Assembly (NCBI GenBank): GCA_029861865.1
Contig: JAOTYL010000001.1
Span: 196,066 to 260,065, forward strand
From: Myxococcales bacterium
Lineage (GTDB): Bacteria; Myxococcota_A; Polyangia; Polyangiales; Houyiibacteriaceae
Length of the DNA: 64,000 bases
Direction: 5' to 3'
Shown here: positions 48,705 through 57,761 of the stretch, in pieces
How the letters are laid out: every line of letters starts with the position of its first letter
Position numbering within the stretch: position 1 is the stretch's first letter
The notes under the pieces: model-generated
The model's database searches: none
What the model saw: only the letters and a program-made list of their open reading frames with translations
What the model was told of the DNA's origin: nothing
Position numbers and translations under genes: made by a program

Positions 48705-50683
48705 CTCGATACTTAGTCGGCTTTCTATGCGTCTGCGCGCTGGGCGCCGCCGCTGGTTGCGGAGAACTGTACCCGCCATGGGGTGGCGGCGGGGGCCATC
48801 ACAAGGTTCTGATGTGCCACGTGCCACCGGGGAACCCCGATAACGCACATGAGATCTGGGTCGGCGAAAGCGCGGTCCCTGCGCACCTCGATCACGGCGA
48901 CACGCTCGGCGCTTGCCCCTTTGCATGCACGGAGCAGGAGATTGAGGACGCCGAATGGGCCTCATTCGGGCGGGACCTCGACAACAGCCGTTGGCAGAAG
49001 TGCGAGACGCAGATCTCCCCGGAGAGTGCGGCTAGGCTCGAACTGAAGTGGGTGTTCGACGGTTTCACTGAGAACGACGTGCACCACCCGGTCGGAGACA
49101 TCTCCGCTACGCCCAGCGTCGTCGGCGACGGCGTCTTTTTCGTCGATTGGACGGAAGGCCTGGAGGAGGCGAAGGTCTATCGAATCCACAAGGAGACACG
49201 AGAGGTCGTGTGGTGGCGCTACATCTGGGACATCGCCGACTTCGTCGAGGTCGACGCCGCAGGAAACCGCACTCCCATCCCAGGCCTCGTCTCCCGCACC
49301 AGCCCGCTGGTCGTGGGCGACTCCGTCATCATTGGTACCCAACGGAGGCGGCCTGAGCTGTTCAGAGATCCGCGACCGAATGCCTGGATCATCTCGTTGG
49401 ACAAGAATACAGGCGCCGTCCAGTGGAAGACCGAGCCGCCCCGCGATCCGCTCTGGCCGACACCCGCTCAGGACCCGAGCCCGAAGGACGAAGCGGGCAA
49501 CGAGCTCTTGCCTATTCCCGACGGTTCGGAGATCGTCATCACTGCCTCTCCTGTTGCTCACGACAACCGCATTTACGTCGGCGTGTCGGGCTGGGCGGAG
49601 TTTCTCTCGTTCTGGGCGCACTACCGGTTCTTCTACCGTGGAAGCGTCTTGTGCCTGGATGCCACGAACGGGGACGTGATTTGGCAGAGCTTCATGGTCG
49701 ATGATGACCTTTACGTGACGAGCGAGGAGCCGGAGACGGACCCCAACACCGGCCAGCCCATCCCCCGCGACCGGCGCCGCTACACAGGGAACTCGGTGTG
49801 GTCGAGCGCGCCGGCGATCGATGTCAAGCGAGAGCGGCTCTACGTAACAACCGGCAACAATCACACCGCCCCAAAAAGCGTGTTGGAGGGTGTTGGTTCG
49901 GGGGAGATTGTCGACCTGCCTCAACCCGGGAACTACATGGACTCGATCGTCGCTCTGGATCTCGGGACCGGTGCCGCCGAATGGTCTTACAGCCCCGTCG
50001 GCAACCTGGTCGATGTCTGGCAAATCTTCTGCAGGGACACCGACTCCGACTCCTGCGCGGAGGGACCTGACTTCGATTACGGTGCCGGGGCGAACCTTTT
50101 CTCTGTGGAGATCGGTGGCGAGCGGCGCGATGTCGTGGGCGCTGGCTCCAAAGCCGGGACCTACAGCGCCGTCGAGGCTGACACCGAAGACCCGCGACCC
50201 GCTCCCCTCTGGGAGACCCAGGTGGGACCGGGGTCCTTTTTTGGCGGCATTCACTGGGGCACGTCTGTCGCCAACGGCGTCGTCTATGCTCCCCTGGGGG
50301 ATGGCTTTAGAGAGTCGGGCGACAACGGCTTCTTCGCCGCTCTTGACGGCGCGACAGGACAGTTCGTTTGGAAGGTCCCCAACCCGATCGCAGATGAGGG
50401 TTTCCCGCCGGCGAATTATCCAGCCGCTTTCGGGGGAATTCACATGAGCATCCATGCACCAACGACGGTTGCAAACGGGGTCGTCTTCGGGGCTCCCTTC
50501 GACCTCGAGGGGCACATGCTCGCCCTTGACGCGGCAACGGGCGATCTTCTCTGGTCCTACCCGAGCGGTGCCACGGTGTACGGCGGTCCGGCGGTGGTCG
50601 ATGGGGTCGTCTACTGGGGGAACGGCTATCAGACAGTAGCCGGGACACGGGGCAAGGGGCTCTTCGCCTTCCACGTACCTTAG
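48701..50683 (+). CDS. PQQ-type beta-propeller lipoprotein
   Basis: A 660-residue lipoprotein (AAAGC, Cys20) whose signal peptide resembles that of the upstream gene. After a Gly-rich stretch comes a CHVPPGNPDNAHEIWVG motif, a known small module of surface proteins. Residues from about 80 form an eight-bladed PQQ-like propeller (WASFGRDLDNSRW, GDVIWQSFMVDDD, GAAEWSYSPVGN, GDLLWSYPSGATVYG). The closest type I recognise is the polyvinyl-alcohol/quinohaemoprotein dehydrogenase family. No haem c CxxCH motif is visible, so electron transfer would need a partner. The start is coupled to lipoprotein 2. Confidence 0.85.
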   Translation: MTRYLVGFLCVCALGAAAGCGELYPPWGGGGGHHKVLMCHVPPGNPDNAHEIWVGESAVPAHLDHGDTLGACPFACTEQEIEDAEWASFGRDLDNSRWQKCETQISPESAARLELKWVFDGFTENDVHHPVGDISATPSVVGDGVFFVDWTEGLEEAKVYRIHKETREVVWWRYIWDIADFVEVDAAGNRTPIPGLVSRTSPLVVGDSVIIGTQRRRPELFRDPRPNAWIISLDKNTGAVQWKTEPPRDPLWPTPAQDPSPKDEAGNELLPIPDGSEIVITASPVAHDNRIYVGVSGWAEFLSFWAHYRFFYRGSVLCLDATNGDVIWQSFMVDDDLYVTSEEPETDPNTGQPIPRDRRRYTGNSVWSSAPAIDVKRERLYVTTGNNHTAPKSVLEGVGSGEIVDLPQPGNYMDSIVALDLGTGAAEWSYSPVGNLVDVWQIFCRDTDSDSCAEGPDFDYGAGANLFSVEIGGERRDVVGAGSKAGTYSAVEADTEDPRPAPLWETQVGPGSFFGGIHWGTSVANGVVYAPLGDGFRESGDNGFFAALDGATGQFVWKVPNPIADEGFPPANYPAAFGGIHMSIHAPTTVANGVVFGAPFDLEGHMLALDAATGDLLWSYPSGATVYGGPAVVDGVVYWGNGYQTVAGTRGKGLFAFHVP

Positions 50684-50848
50684 GCCTGCGGACAAGTGGA
50701 GGACGGCCGCAACTGAACGACTTACCGTGGCCATCTTGGGTCCACAGAGCTACCGAACAGCACAAGAACCACAACCTCAGCAAGTCACAACGTGCGCGAA
50801 ACGTGGTAGAAACGCACGACACAACATGAGCAAGGCTGCTCGCGCGTC

Positions 50849-50889
50849 CTCATAACCCGAAGGTCGTCGGTTCAAATCTGGCCCCCGCA
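50849..50889 (+). repeat. att4 core: 41-bp copy of tRNA-fMet 3' half
   Basis: Matches 42605-42645 at 40 of 41 positions. One A of the discriminator region is missing just after it, so it is a remnant and not a working tRNA end. Bases 50684-50848 hold no visible gene. Confidence 0.85.
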
Positions 50890-50894
50890 CCTGC

Positions 50895-50930
50895 GAAAAG
50901 CCCGCCGAGGTTCGGCGGGCTTTTCTTGTT
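50895..50930 (+). terminator. T4: strong terminator after att4
   Basis: A perfect 14-bp stem (50895-50908 with 50912-50925), 3-base loop, T-rich tail. It looks like the original tRNA terminator displaced by insertion. Confidence 0.8.
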
Positions 50931-51087
50931 CGGTTGGGGCGCGGATTCAGCTCATCACGAATCGAGCAGCTCCCCAAATCCGGCCTGGACCATCGCCGAT
51001 CGCGAAGCGGGATCGCGGACACGCTCGACCGGCGACAAGGTCCGCCCCCGGTTGGCTTGCGCGGCGCAAGCGGTGTAGCCTCCGGTC

Positions 51088-51270
51088 GTGTCCCACGAGC
51101 CAAACCAAATGCCTGACGTCGAAGAGCTCGTTCGACAGGCTGCGCGCGAGGTTGACCGCACGCTCATTGATTGGGCGCTATCGCTTTCGCCGCTGGAGCG
51201 ACTACGTGCTTCGATGCGCTCTGCCGCCTCGCTCGAGGCCTTGAGAGATGCCAAGTCCAAGGGACACTGA
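51088..51270 (+). CDS. Small partner protein (antitoxin-like) of the nucleotidyltransferase
   Basis: A 60-residue acidic-helical protein from a GTG at 51088: PDVEELVRQAAREVDRTL followed by LSPLERLRASMRSAASLEAL. Small LSPxERL proteins often precede nucleotidyltransferase-type genes. It overlaps the next gene by 23 bp, in another frame, which suggests coupled translation. Antitoxin function is inferred only from size and position. Confidence 0.55.
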   Translation: MSHEPNQMPDVEELVRQAAREVDRTLIDWALSLSPLERLRASMRSAASLEALRDAKSKGH

Positions 51271-51748
51271 CGTTGGGGAGCTCCTCAGGCAGCTCTCCGA
51301 TGCTGGGGTGGAGTTCATCGTCGTGGGGGGCGCCGCGGCAGTGCTTCACGGGGCGCCCATCACGACGGAGGACCTCGACATCGTTCATCGCAGAAGCCCG
51401 GAAAACGTAGCCCGGCTCGAGACTCTACTGGACGAGCTCGGCGCCCACGTTCGCGAGGTTGCGAACCGTCGTTTGCCTCCCCAAGAATCGGCCCTGCTCG
51501 GCGAGGGACACGTGCTCTTATCGACGCGTCTCGGGCCGCTCGATTGCCTTGGAACGCTGATCGACGGCCGCGGCTTCGAAGAGCTGGTCTCCCATAGCGA
51601 GTCGATCAAGGATGAGGGCGTCGAATTCCTAGTGGTGGATTTACCAACCTTGATCGAGCTCAAGACAAAGACCGGGCGAGCCAAGGACCGCCTCATGCTG
51701 CCCGTGCTCATCGCCTTGGCGGAGCAGCTTGAAGACTCCAAAGGCTAG
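51248..51748 (+). CDS. Nucleotidyltransferase-superfamily protein (toxin-like)
   Basis: A 166-residue protein with the nucleotidyltransferase fold: FIVVGGAAAVLHGAPITTEDLDIVH near residues 19-43 holds the GG and D-x-D-type motif, and later come DCLGTL and VVDLPTLIELKTKTGRAKDRL. The family includes AbiEii/MNT-like toxins that add nucleotides to tRNA or to partner proteins. With the overlapping small gene it forms a plausible toxin-antitoxin or defence pair inside module D. Confidence 0.75.
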   Translation: MPSPRDTDVGELLRQLSDAGVEFIVVGGAAAVLHGAPITTEDLDIVHRRSPENVARLETLLDELGAHVREVANRRLPPQESALLGEGHVLLSTRLGPLDCLGTLIDGRGFEELVSHSESIKDEGVEFLVVDLPTLIELKTKTGRAKDRLMLPVLIALAEQLEDSKG

Positions 51749-51774
51749 GCGCAGGTCAGAGGATTGTGACTCAG

Positions 51775-51830
51775 GCGGCGATCACCACCTCCATCGGCAC
51801 CCCAAATCCCACCGGACAACGCTGTGCGTA
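51775..51830. repeat. 56-bp flank repeat left of att5
   Basis: Second copy of the flank at 46515-46570 (51 of 56 identical), 26 bp after the nucleotidyltransferase stop. Confidence 0.75.
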
Positions 51831-51833
51831 GCG

Positions 51834-51846
51834 GGCCCCCGCAACC
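51834..51846 (+). repeat. att5 core: 13-bp copy of tRNA-fMet 3' end
   Basis: GGCCCCCGCAACC, the shortest core. Its right flank matches that of att3 for about 70 bp with gaps. Confidence 0.6.
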
Positions 51847-51854
51847 AATGATGG

Positions 51855-51880
51855 CGCGCACTTGGCCCGGTGCGCGTTGT
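51855..51880 (+). terminator. T5: terminator-like hairpin after att5
   Basis: Stem CGCGCAC/GTGCGCG (51855-51861 with 51870-51876), then TTGT; the sequence is related to T3. The T-run is weak. Confidence 0.45.
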
Positions 51881-51959
51881 CAATTGCGCTTGGGCCAATC
51901 TTGGGCCAATCGGCCGTTGGGCGTCCTGACACGAGTGGCCCGCTCGTGTCATTGCTTCG

Positions 51960-52562
51960 CTATGTTTTCTTGCTTTTCTTGAACCCGAAGTCCGGCTTCT
52001 CTCCGCGGATGAGCATGTCCAGGAACTTGTCGAAGCGCCTCTGTCTGGTTTCGGGTCGCTTGGCCGTCGTGAGTCCGTAAGCGATGGCGTATCGATCGGT
52101 TTTGTTCAACGTTTCAAAGCATTGTTTCGCTTTGGGCTTGCGTTCGACCGCTGCCAGGAAATCCGCGGGCACTGTCATTTCGCTTGCCGCGTAGGCATTC
52201 TTCCAGCGTCCGTCCGCCTTCGCGGCGCGGACCTGCACCAGCCCCGGCTCTTGCATCCGGCCCTCGCCGATCAAACGCTCCGCGTGCTCTCGGTTCCGCT
52301 TGGACCAACTGCTTCGAGGTTTTCGTGGCGTGATCCGTTGGAGGTAGGCTTCGCCATCGATGGACTTTTTGACGCCGTCGATCCAGCCCCAGCACAGCGT
52401 TTCAATGACAATCTCAGTCCAACTGACGCTTGGTTTGCCCGTCTTCACTTTGAATACCTTGATCCAAAGTTCATTTTCGGAGGCATGGTTTGCTTTGAGC
52501 CATTGATTCAGCTTCCTTGCTGACGCAAAGGTTTTGATCTTCGCTGGATCGGGTTCGGGCAT
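51960..52562 (-). CDS. YdeI/OmpD-associated family protein
   Basis: A 200-residue protein of the YdeI (bacteriocin-protection, OmpD-associated) family: FASARKLNQWLKANHASENELWIKV-type N-terminus (about residues 11-35), the conserved ETLCWGWIDGVKK and RITPRKPRSSWSKRNREHAERL, and a C-terminal helical DUF with ETRQRRFDKFLDML. The exact role is unclear. ATG 52562 is chosen since the family starts close to the KTFxSxxxLxxWL motif; the frame is open to 52724. Confidence 0.85.
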   Translation of the reverse strand: MPEPDPAKIKTFASARKLNQWLKANHASENELWIKVFKVKTGKPSVSWTEIVIETLCWGWIDGVKKSIDGEAYLQRITPRKPRSSWSKRNREHAERLIGEGRMQEPGLVQVRAAKADGRWKNAYAASEMTVPADFLAAVERKPKAKQCFETLNKTDRYAIAYGLTTAKRPETRQRRFDKFLDMLIRGEKPDFGFKKSKKT

Positions 52563-52602
52563 GGGATCAGAAACCAGTGGCGCAAGAGTTATCGTGTCCC
52601 GA

Positions 52603-53082
52603 CTAACCCACCGGCGTGCGACCGCGCGCCTTTTCTGGGTCGCGCATGTCGAGGAGAGACACCCCGACGCCGTAGGTCGCGAAGTGGCCGGTTGGACGAA
52701 TTTCGATGATGGAGTTGTCGTCATTGTTCGCGTGATCGATCATCCGTCCCAGAAGAGCTTCGAGGAGCTTCGGTTCGACCTCGCTCATTGGAAGCACGCG
52801 CGCGGTGCCGCTGAACGCGATCGTCGCGTCGGGGATGTCGATCCAGGGCATGAACGGAACGCGTTTGGAAATGGTCACATTGAGTGCGACGTGGGGGTTC
52901 CGCCGGATGTGCTTTGCCTTCCACGACTCCGTGGCCACCCGTACGTAGAGGACCCGGTCGATCGGGACATAGACGATGCCGGAGGAGCGGGCCTGGCCTT
53001 TGGGATTCACATAGGAAAGCACGGCGAACGAGCGCTTCTCGATCTCTCTCCAAACGAGGTCCGAGGTGACGGGAGCTGGCAT
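52603..53082 (-). CDS. Pyridoxamine-5'-phosphate-oxidase-fold flavoprotein
   Basis: A 159-residue split-barrel (PPOX) protein: SFAVLSYVNPKGQARSSGIVYV, LYVRVATESWKAKHIRRNPHVAL and a C-terminal IIEIRPTGHFATYGVGVSL strand. Such proteins bind FMN, F420 or haem and reduce small molecules; the cofactor cannot be told from sequence. It is divergent from the oxidoreductase at 53228. Confidence 0.85.
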   Translation of the reverse strand: MPAPVTSDLVWREIEKRSFAVLSYVNPKGQARSSGIVYVPIDRVLYVRVATESWKAKHIRRNPHVALNVTISKRVPFMPWIDIPDATIAFSGTARVLPMSEVEPKLLEALLGRMIDHANNDDNSIIEIRPTGHFATYGVGVSLLDMRDPEKARGRTPVG

Positions 53083-53227
53083 GGAGCTGTGGTAGATCTT
53101 CGCTGGCTCCCGTCAAGGAGAGCTCCACGGGCAAAGATCATGCGATTCTCACAAGCATTGACGCGCCGCCACTCTTGCGGTTATCTGACTGCCCGGTCCG
53201 GCTCTGAGCGGGCTCGGGGGAGCACCA

Positions 53228-54766
53228 ATGAGCGAATTCGACGTCATCGTCATCGGGTCGGGCATGGGCGGCATGACCACCGCAACCGCGCTGTCCCGGT
53301 TGGAACACAAAGTTCTGCTTCTCGAGCAGGCGCAGTCGATCGGAGGGCTGACCCACTCCTTCTCTCGCGAGGGCTTCAGCTGGGACGTGGGCCTTCACTA
53401 CTGCGGCTTGTTTGGCCGTGACCAATCCGCAGGAAAGATCTTGGACTGGCTCAGCGGCGGCACCATCGAGTTTCGCTCCGTCGGCACGGTCTACGACACC
53501 CTGCACTTCCCAGATGGCTTCGACATCTCGGTGGCGCGCCCCGAGGCCGCTTACAAGATGGAGCTCAAAGACCGGTTCCCCGACAACGCCGCCGAAATCG
53601 ACACCTACTTCGAGGCGATAGAGTCGGCGGAGACCGTTGCGACCATGGTCGCCGGCGGGCGATCGGTTCCCGAGCCGTTCCGCGCCGCGCAGCGCTGGCT
53701 CAACAGGCGCAAGATCGAGCGTTGGGTCGGTCGCACCACCGGCGAAGTCATCGAAGACATCATCACCGACCCGAAGCTCGCGGCCGTGCTGTCTGCGCAG
53801 TGGGGCACCTATGGCGGCAAACCAAAAGAAGCCAGCTTCGGCGTGCATGCCATCATCATGCGCCACTACCTCGAGGGCGCGGGCTATCCGGTGGGCGGCG
53901 CGAGCTCAATCGCGGCGGGGCTCGTTCCGGTGATCGAAGCAGCGGGCGGAAGCGCTCGCCCGGCCACGCCCGTCGCCGCGATTCTGTTTGAAGACGGCAA
54001 AGCCATCGGCGTGCGCACGAGCGCGGGCGAAGAATTCAAAGCGCCCGCCGTCGTCTCGGCAATCGGCGCCGGCGAAACGGTGAAGCGATTGCTGCCCGAG
54101 GACATTCGCGAGCAGGAGTGGGCCCGCGAGATCGCTTCGTTCAAGCCAGCGGTTTGCCACTTCGAAGTCTACCTCGGCTTCGAGGGGGACATCGCCCGGC
54201 ACGGAGCCACGCGCTCCAACCACTGGTTCCACGAGAACTGGGACTCCGATGACGGCATCTGGGCGGTCGCCGACGGCAGCCCGATCCCGATGCTGTTCGT
54301 GTCGTTCCCGTCGCTCAAAGATCCCGAGCACGACCCAGGCCCGTCCAACAGACACACTGGTCAGGCGATGGTGTGGGCCGATTGGTCCTCGGTGGCCGAG
54401 TTCGCCGACCGCGAGCCCGGCGAGCTCGCCGCCGAATGGACAGCCTTCAAGCAGGACGTCGAGGCCAAGTTGATGGCGTTCTTCGAGGAGAAGTTTCCGG
54501 CGCTCGCGCCGCTCGTCGTCTACCGCGAGCTCGGCACCCCGCTCGCCACCGCCGCGTTCACCCGCCACGAAAAAGGCGGCTTCTACGGCGTCGAAACCAC
54601 GCCGCGCCGCATGTTGTCGGAGGCGCTTGCCGCCCGCACCCCCGTCCCCGGCCTGTTCCTGACGGGCCAGGATGTCATGACCCCCGGCATCGCTGGGGCC
54701 CTCGCGGGCGGCATGCTCGGCGCCGCGGCGATCGATCCTCGGGTCTACCGGAAGTTCGTCTGGTGA
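53228..54766 (+). CDS. FAD-dependent oxidoreductase, RetSat/phytoene-desaturase type
   Basis: A 512-residue flavoprotein with the N-terminal dinucleotide fold VIVIGSGMGGMTTATAL and the acidic LLLEQAQSIGGLTHSF, followed by SWDVGLHYCG. This order is typical of all-trans-retinol saturase, CrtI and carotenoid isomerase relatives. The C-terminal FAD motif GLFLTGQDVMTPGIAGALAGG is also present. The substrate is probably a polyene or isoprenoid. No crt genes are nearby. Confidence 0.85.
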   Translation: MSEFDVIVIGSGMGGMTTATALSRLEHKVLLLEQAQSIGGLTHSFSREGFSWDVGLHYCGLFGRDQSAGKILDWLSGGTIEFRSVGTVYDTLHFPDGFDISVARPEAAYKMELKDRFPDNAAEIDTYFEAIESAETVATMVAGGRSVPEPFRAAQRWLNRRKIERWVGRTTGEVIEDIITDPKLAAVLSAQWGTYGGKPKEASFGVHAIIMRHYLEGAGYPVGGASSIAAGLVPVIEAAGGSARPATPVAAILFEDGKAIGVRTSAGEEFKAPAVVSAIGAGETVKRLLPEDIREQEWAREIASFKPAVCHFEVYLGFEGDIARHGATRSNHWFHENWDSDDGIWAVADGSPIPMLFVSFPSLKDPEHDPGPSNRHTGQAMVWADWSSVAEFADREPGELAAEWTAFKQDVEAKLMAFFEEKFPALAPLVVYRELGTPLATAAFTRHEKGGFYGVETTPRRMLSEALAARTPVPGLFLTGQDVMTPGIAGALAGGMLGAAAIDPRVYRKFVW

Positions 54767-55058
54767 GGCGCTAGAGAAACTCATCAGTCGCTGTCCAACG
54801 TGTCGGAAGTGTCCTGCCGAGAGGTGACCGCCGTAGGACCTCGAACGACGACGAGAAACAACTCGTGCACCGATGTCTCGAGCCCATGCCGAAGCGAAGA
54901 TAAGCTACCCAGCGTCGTGATGTGGTCGGCGAGGCGGCATAAGAGCTAGTTACGCGAAATTGCCGAATCTACCGACTGGATGCCCTGCGCGTAGCCGCCA
55001 AAAACCGAAGCCACCTTTCTTCTCGAATCTGAGCCATTGAAGTGGTAATTGCTCACCC
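54767..55058. other. Intergenic region without recognisable feature
   Basis: About 290 bp between the oxidoreductase and the penicillin-acylase gene. I see no gene, repeat or clear hairpin here; the acylase promoter is presumably within it. Confidence 0.5.
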
Positions 55059-57569
55059 ATGCTTCTACCAACTGATGAAATCCGCGCAAGCTCCCTCGTG
55101 TGCCCCCGTGCGCTCCAAGGCTTGCTGTTCTTGGGCGCACTTGCCTTGTTCGTTCCAGGATGCTCCGACGACTCCGATGATTCACCGCCGGCAGAAGATC
55201 GCGCGTACTACATCCTGCCGCCGGGGAACTTCGGGGGCTTGAATTTTAACGACAACTCGCGGGACCAACTCCCGCTCTACGACGGATTGACGCCGCTACG
55301 CGCCGACGTCACCGACGAAGACATCGAGCAGCTGTTCATCCCGGAGAACCTGGAGCCGGTCGGGGAGACGACCGAGGAGCCCACCGGTCGTCCTGGCACG
55401 ACGATTCTCTACGACGAGTACGGCGTGGCCCACATCACTGGCGAAACGCGAGCCGACATGGCGTTCGGCGCAGGCTGGGTCGTAAATAGGGACCGCGCCT
55501 TTCTGCTGAACCTCGGGCGTGGCCCTGCTCGTGCGGCGGTCGCGGACATCCCCGGCATCGACGCGTTTCAGCTCCTGCTCTCCGCGCAAGACTTCGTGCC
55601 TAGCGCGGAGACAGAGCAGCTCGTCACCGACCAAGTCGATCTCATCGTGGAGGTCTACGGGGACGAGGGAACGGAAATCATCGCGGACGCGCAAGCCTAT
55701 GTGGACGGCCTCAACGCGTACGACGACGCGCACCGCGACAACCAGGAGCCTTGGACCGTCAACGACGTCGTCGCCGTCACTGCTTTCATCGGGCAGATCT
55801 TCGGTGCCGGTGGCGGCGCCGAGGCGTCCAACGCCGATTTCTTGTCGGCCTTGATCGACGGGCTCGGAGAACAGCAAGGACGGGCGGCATGGGATGACGC
55901 CATGCTGTTTGAAGACCCCGAGGCACCCACGACCATCGATGAACGTTTCGAGTATGGCCCGATCACCGGCGGCGAAGTCACGGGTGCGGTCGCGATCGAC
56001 GCAGGTTCGATTGTGTCGCTTGATCCTGTCGAGTCGAGCGACAGTGCCGAACCCGAGGAGCAGGCCGCATTCATCCCCGCGGCAGGTCCGCCGGCCGATC
56101 GGCAAGCATCGAACTTCCTGATCGTAGACTCCCCACAGTCGGTCAACGACACCACCCTCGCCGTGATGGGCCCGCAGCTCGGCTATTTCTATCCCGAGAT
56201 CGTCATGCAGACCCACCTCAGCGCGCCGGGAATCGAGGCGCAGGGCGCGGCGGTGCCCGGGCTGTCGATGTACATCCTCATTGGGCGCACCGAGGACTAT
56301 GCCTGGAGCCTCACCTCGGCGAATCACGACGTCCGCGACATCTTCGCCGAGTTTCTTTGCAACCCCGACGATTCTGAGCCGACCCGCGAGTCGACCCACT
56401 ACGAGTTTAACGGCGAGTGCATCCCCTTCGAAATCTTCGACGCGGGAACGCTCAACGGTGACCCAGTGCGCTACCCGGTGTCAGTCCACGGGCCGGTGAT
56501 CGGAACCGCGACCTCCAACGGCCGGCCGGTCGCGTTGACCCGCAAGCGGTCGACGTTTGGGCGCGACGGGCTGAACCTCGCGGCACTCAAGGACATGACC
56601 GAGGGCGAAGCGACGACGCCGGAACAGTTCTGGCAGATTGCCAACAAGTTCGAGTTTACCTTCAACTGGGGTTACGTCTCGCGCAGCAACACCGCGTACT
56701 TCACTTCGGGGCGTCTGCCGGTGCGGGCCCCGGGCCTCGACCGGCGATTGCCCACACTGGGGAACGGTGATTACGAGTGGCAAGGTTTCCTCTCGGAGGC
56801 TGAGCACCCGCACGCCGTGGACGGCCCCTCAGGACGGATTCTCAACTGGAACAATCAGTCGGCACCAGGTTTCATGCACGGCGACGGCACCCCCTACGGA
56901 TCGGTGCACCGTGTCCAACTGTTCGATCAGTTCCCCGAGCAGGTCGCCCTGGCGGGCGTCGTCGGCGTGATGAACCGTGCTGCCACCGAGGAAGTACGAT
57001 CCCCTGCTTGGCCGGCGGTAAGTGAGATCCTGCGCGGCGGCGAGGCCCCGAGCGCGCTTGCGGCCGAAGTCGTCGACCTGCTCGACGCCTGGGTGGCCGA
57101 CGACGCCCCGCGACTGGATGCGGACGACGATGGCTTCAACGACAGTGCGGGTCCGACCATCATGGACGAGCTCTGGGAGCCGCTGGTCGCCGCGGCGATG
57201 CGCCCGGTTTTTGGAGACCTCGTCCAGGACCTCGACAACGTACGAAATCTCAGCGGCAACAACGGCAGCAGCTTGATCGACAAAGACCTTCGCACGCTCC
57301 TGGGCCAAGACGTCCAGGGCCCCTTCAACCTGAGCTACTGCGGCAACGGCGTTGTCGAAGACTGCAGGGCCTCGCTCTGGCAAGTCGTCGACGAGGTCTC
57401 GCAGGCACTTGCCTCCGAGCGCGGCGACGACCCGAGCACGTGGCTCAAAGAAGGCTCGAGGACGGGCTTCAGCCCCGGACTCTTCGCCGAGACCTTCCGC
57501 ACCACCAATCGGCCAACCTTTCAACAGGTGCTCGAGTTCGCCCCAACGGCGCCGGCTTCAGGCGAGTGA
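55059..57569 (+). CDS. Penicillin acylase family lipoprotein
   Basis: An 836-residue Ntn-hydrolase precursor. The N-terminus carries a lipobox (FVPGC, Cys35). An alpha-chain region includes ILYDEYGVAHITGETRADMAFGAGWV, then a linker. The catalytic serine is the Ser of QASNFLIV (Ser351), which becomes the N-terminus of the beta chain after self-cleavage. Downstream are NDTTLAVMGPQLGYFYPE and YAWSLTSANHDVRD. It hydrolyses an acyl amide, possibly a beta-lactam side chain, acyl-homoserine lactone or lipopeptide. The lipid anchor suggests a periplasmic or surface location. Confidence 0.88.
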   Translation: MLLPTDEIRASSLVCPRALQGLLFLGALALFVPGCSDDSDDSPPAEDRAYYILPPGNFGGLNFNDNSRDQLPLYDGLTPLRADVTDEDIEQLFIPENLEPVGETTEEPTGRPGTTILYDEYGVAHITGETRADMAFGAGWVVNRDRAFLLNLGRGPARAAVADIPGIDAFQLLLSAQDFVPSAETEQLVTDQVDLIVEVYGDEGTEIIADAQAYVDGLNAYDDAHRDNQEPWTVNDVVAVTAFIGQIFGAGGGAEASNADFLSALIDGLGEQQGRAAWDDAMLFEDPEAPTTIDERFEYGPITGGEVTGAVAIDAGSIVSLDPVESSDSAEPEEQAAFIPAAGPPADRQASNFLIVDSPQSVNDTTLAVMGPQLGYFYPEIVMQTHLSAPGIEAQGAAVPGLSMYILIGRTEDYAWSLTSANHDVRDIFAEFLCNPDDSEPTRESTHYEFNGECIPFEIFDAGTLNGDPVRYPVSVHGPVIGTATSNGRPVALTRKRSTFGRDGLNLAALKDMTEGEATTPEQFWQIANKFEFTFNWGYVSRSNTAYFTSGRLPVRAPGLDRRLPTLGNGDYEWQGFLSEAEHPHAVDGPSGRILNWNNQSAPGFMHGDGTPYGSVHRVQLFDQFPEQVALAGVVGVMNRAATEEVRSPAWPAVSEILRGGEAPSALAAEVVDLLDAWVADDAPRLDADDDGFNDSAGPTIMDELWEPLVAAAMRPVFGDLVQDLDNVRNLSGNNGSSLIDKDLRTLLGQDVQGPFNLSYCGNGVVEDCRASLWQVVDEVSQALASERGDDPSTWLKEGSRTGFSPGLFAETFRTTNRPTFQQVLEFAPTAPASGE

Positions 57570-57761
57570 CCCCTTAAGGACCGATCTGCAAAGAAAGCCA
57601 CTCAACCCTCTGCGTGCGCTTTGCGACGCGACATAACATCTAGTCCGAGGATGAGAGCCAAGGGCTAAAGAGCTGCGGCCACTTCTTACCAGAAGACGAG
57701 CCCGAGCGGGTAGGGCGGCTGATCGCGGAGTTCCTCGACTGACAGCGCGACCAACCGCGCC

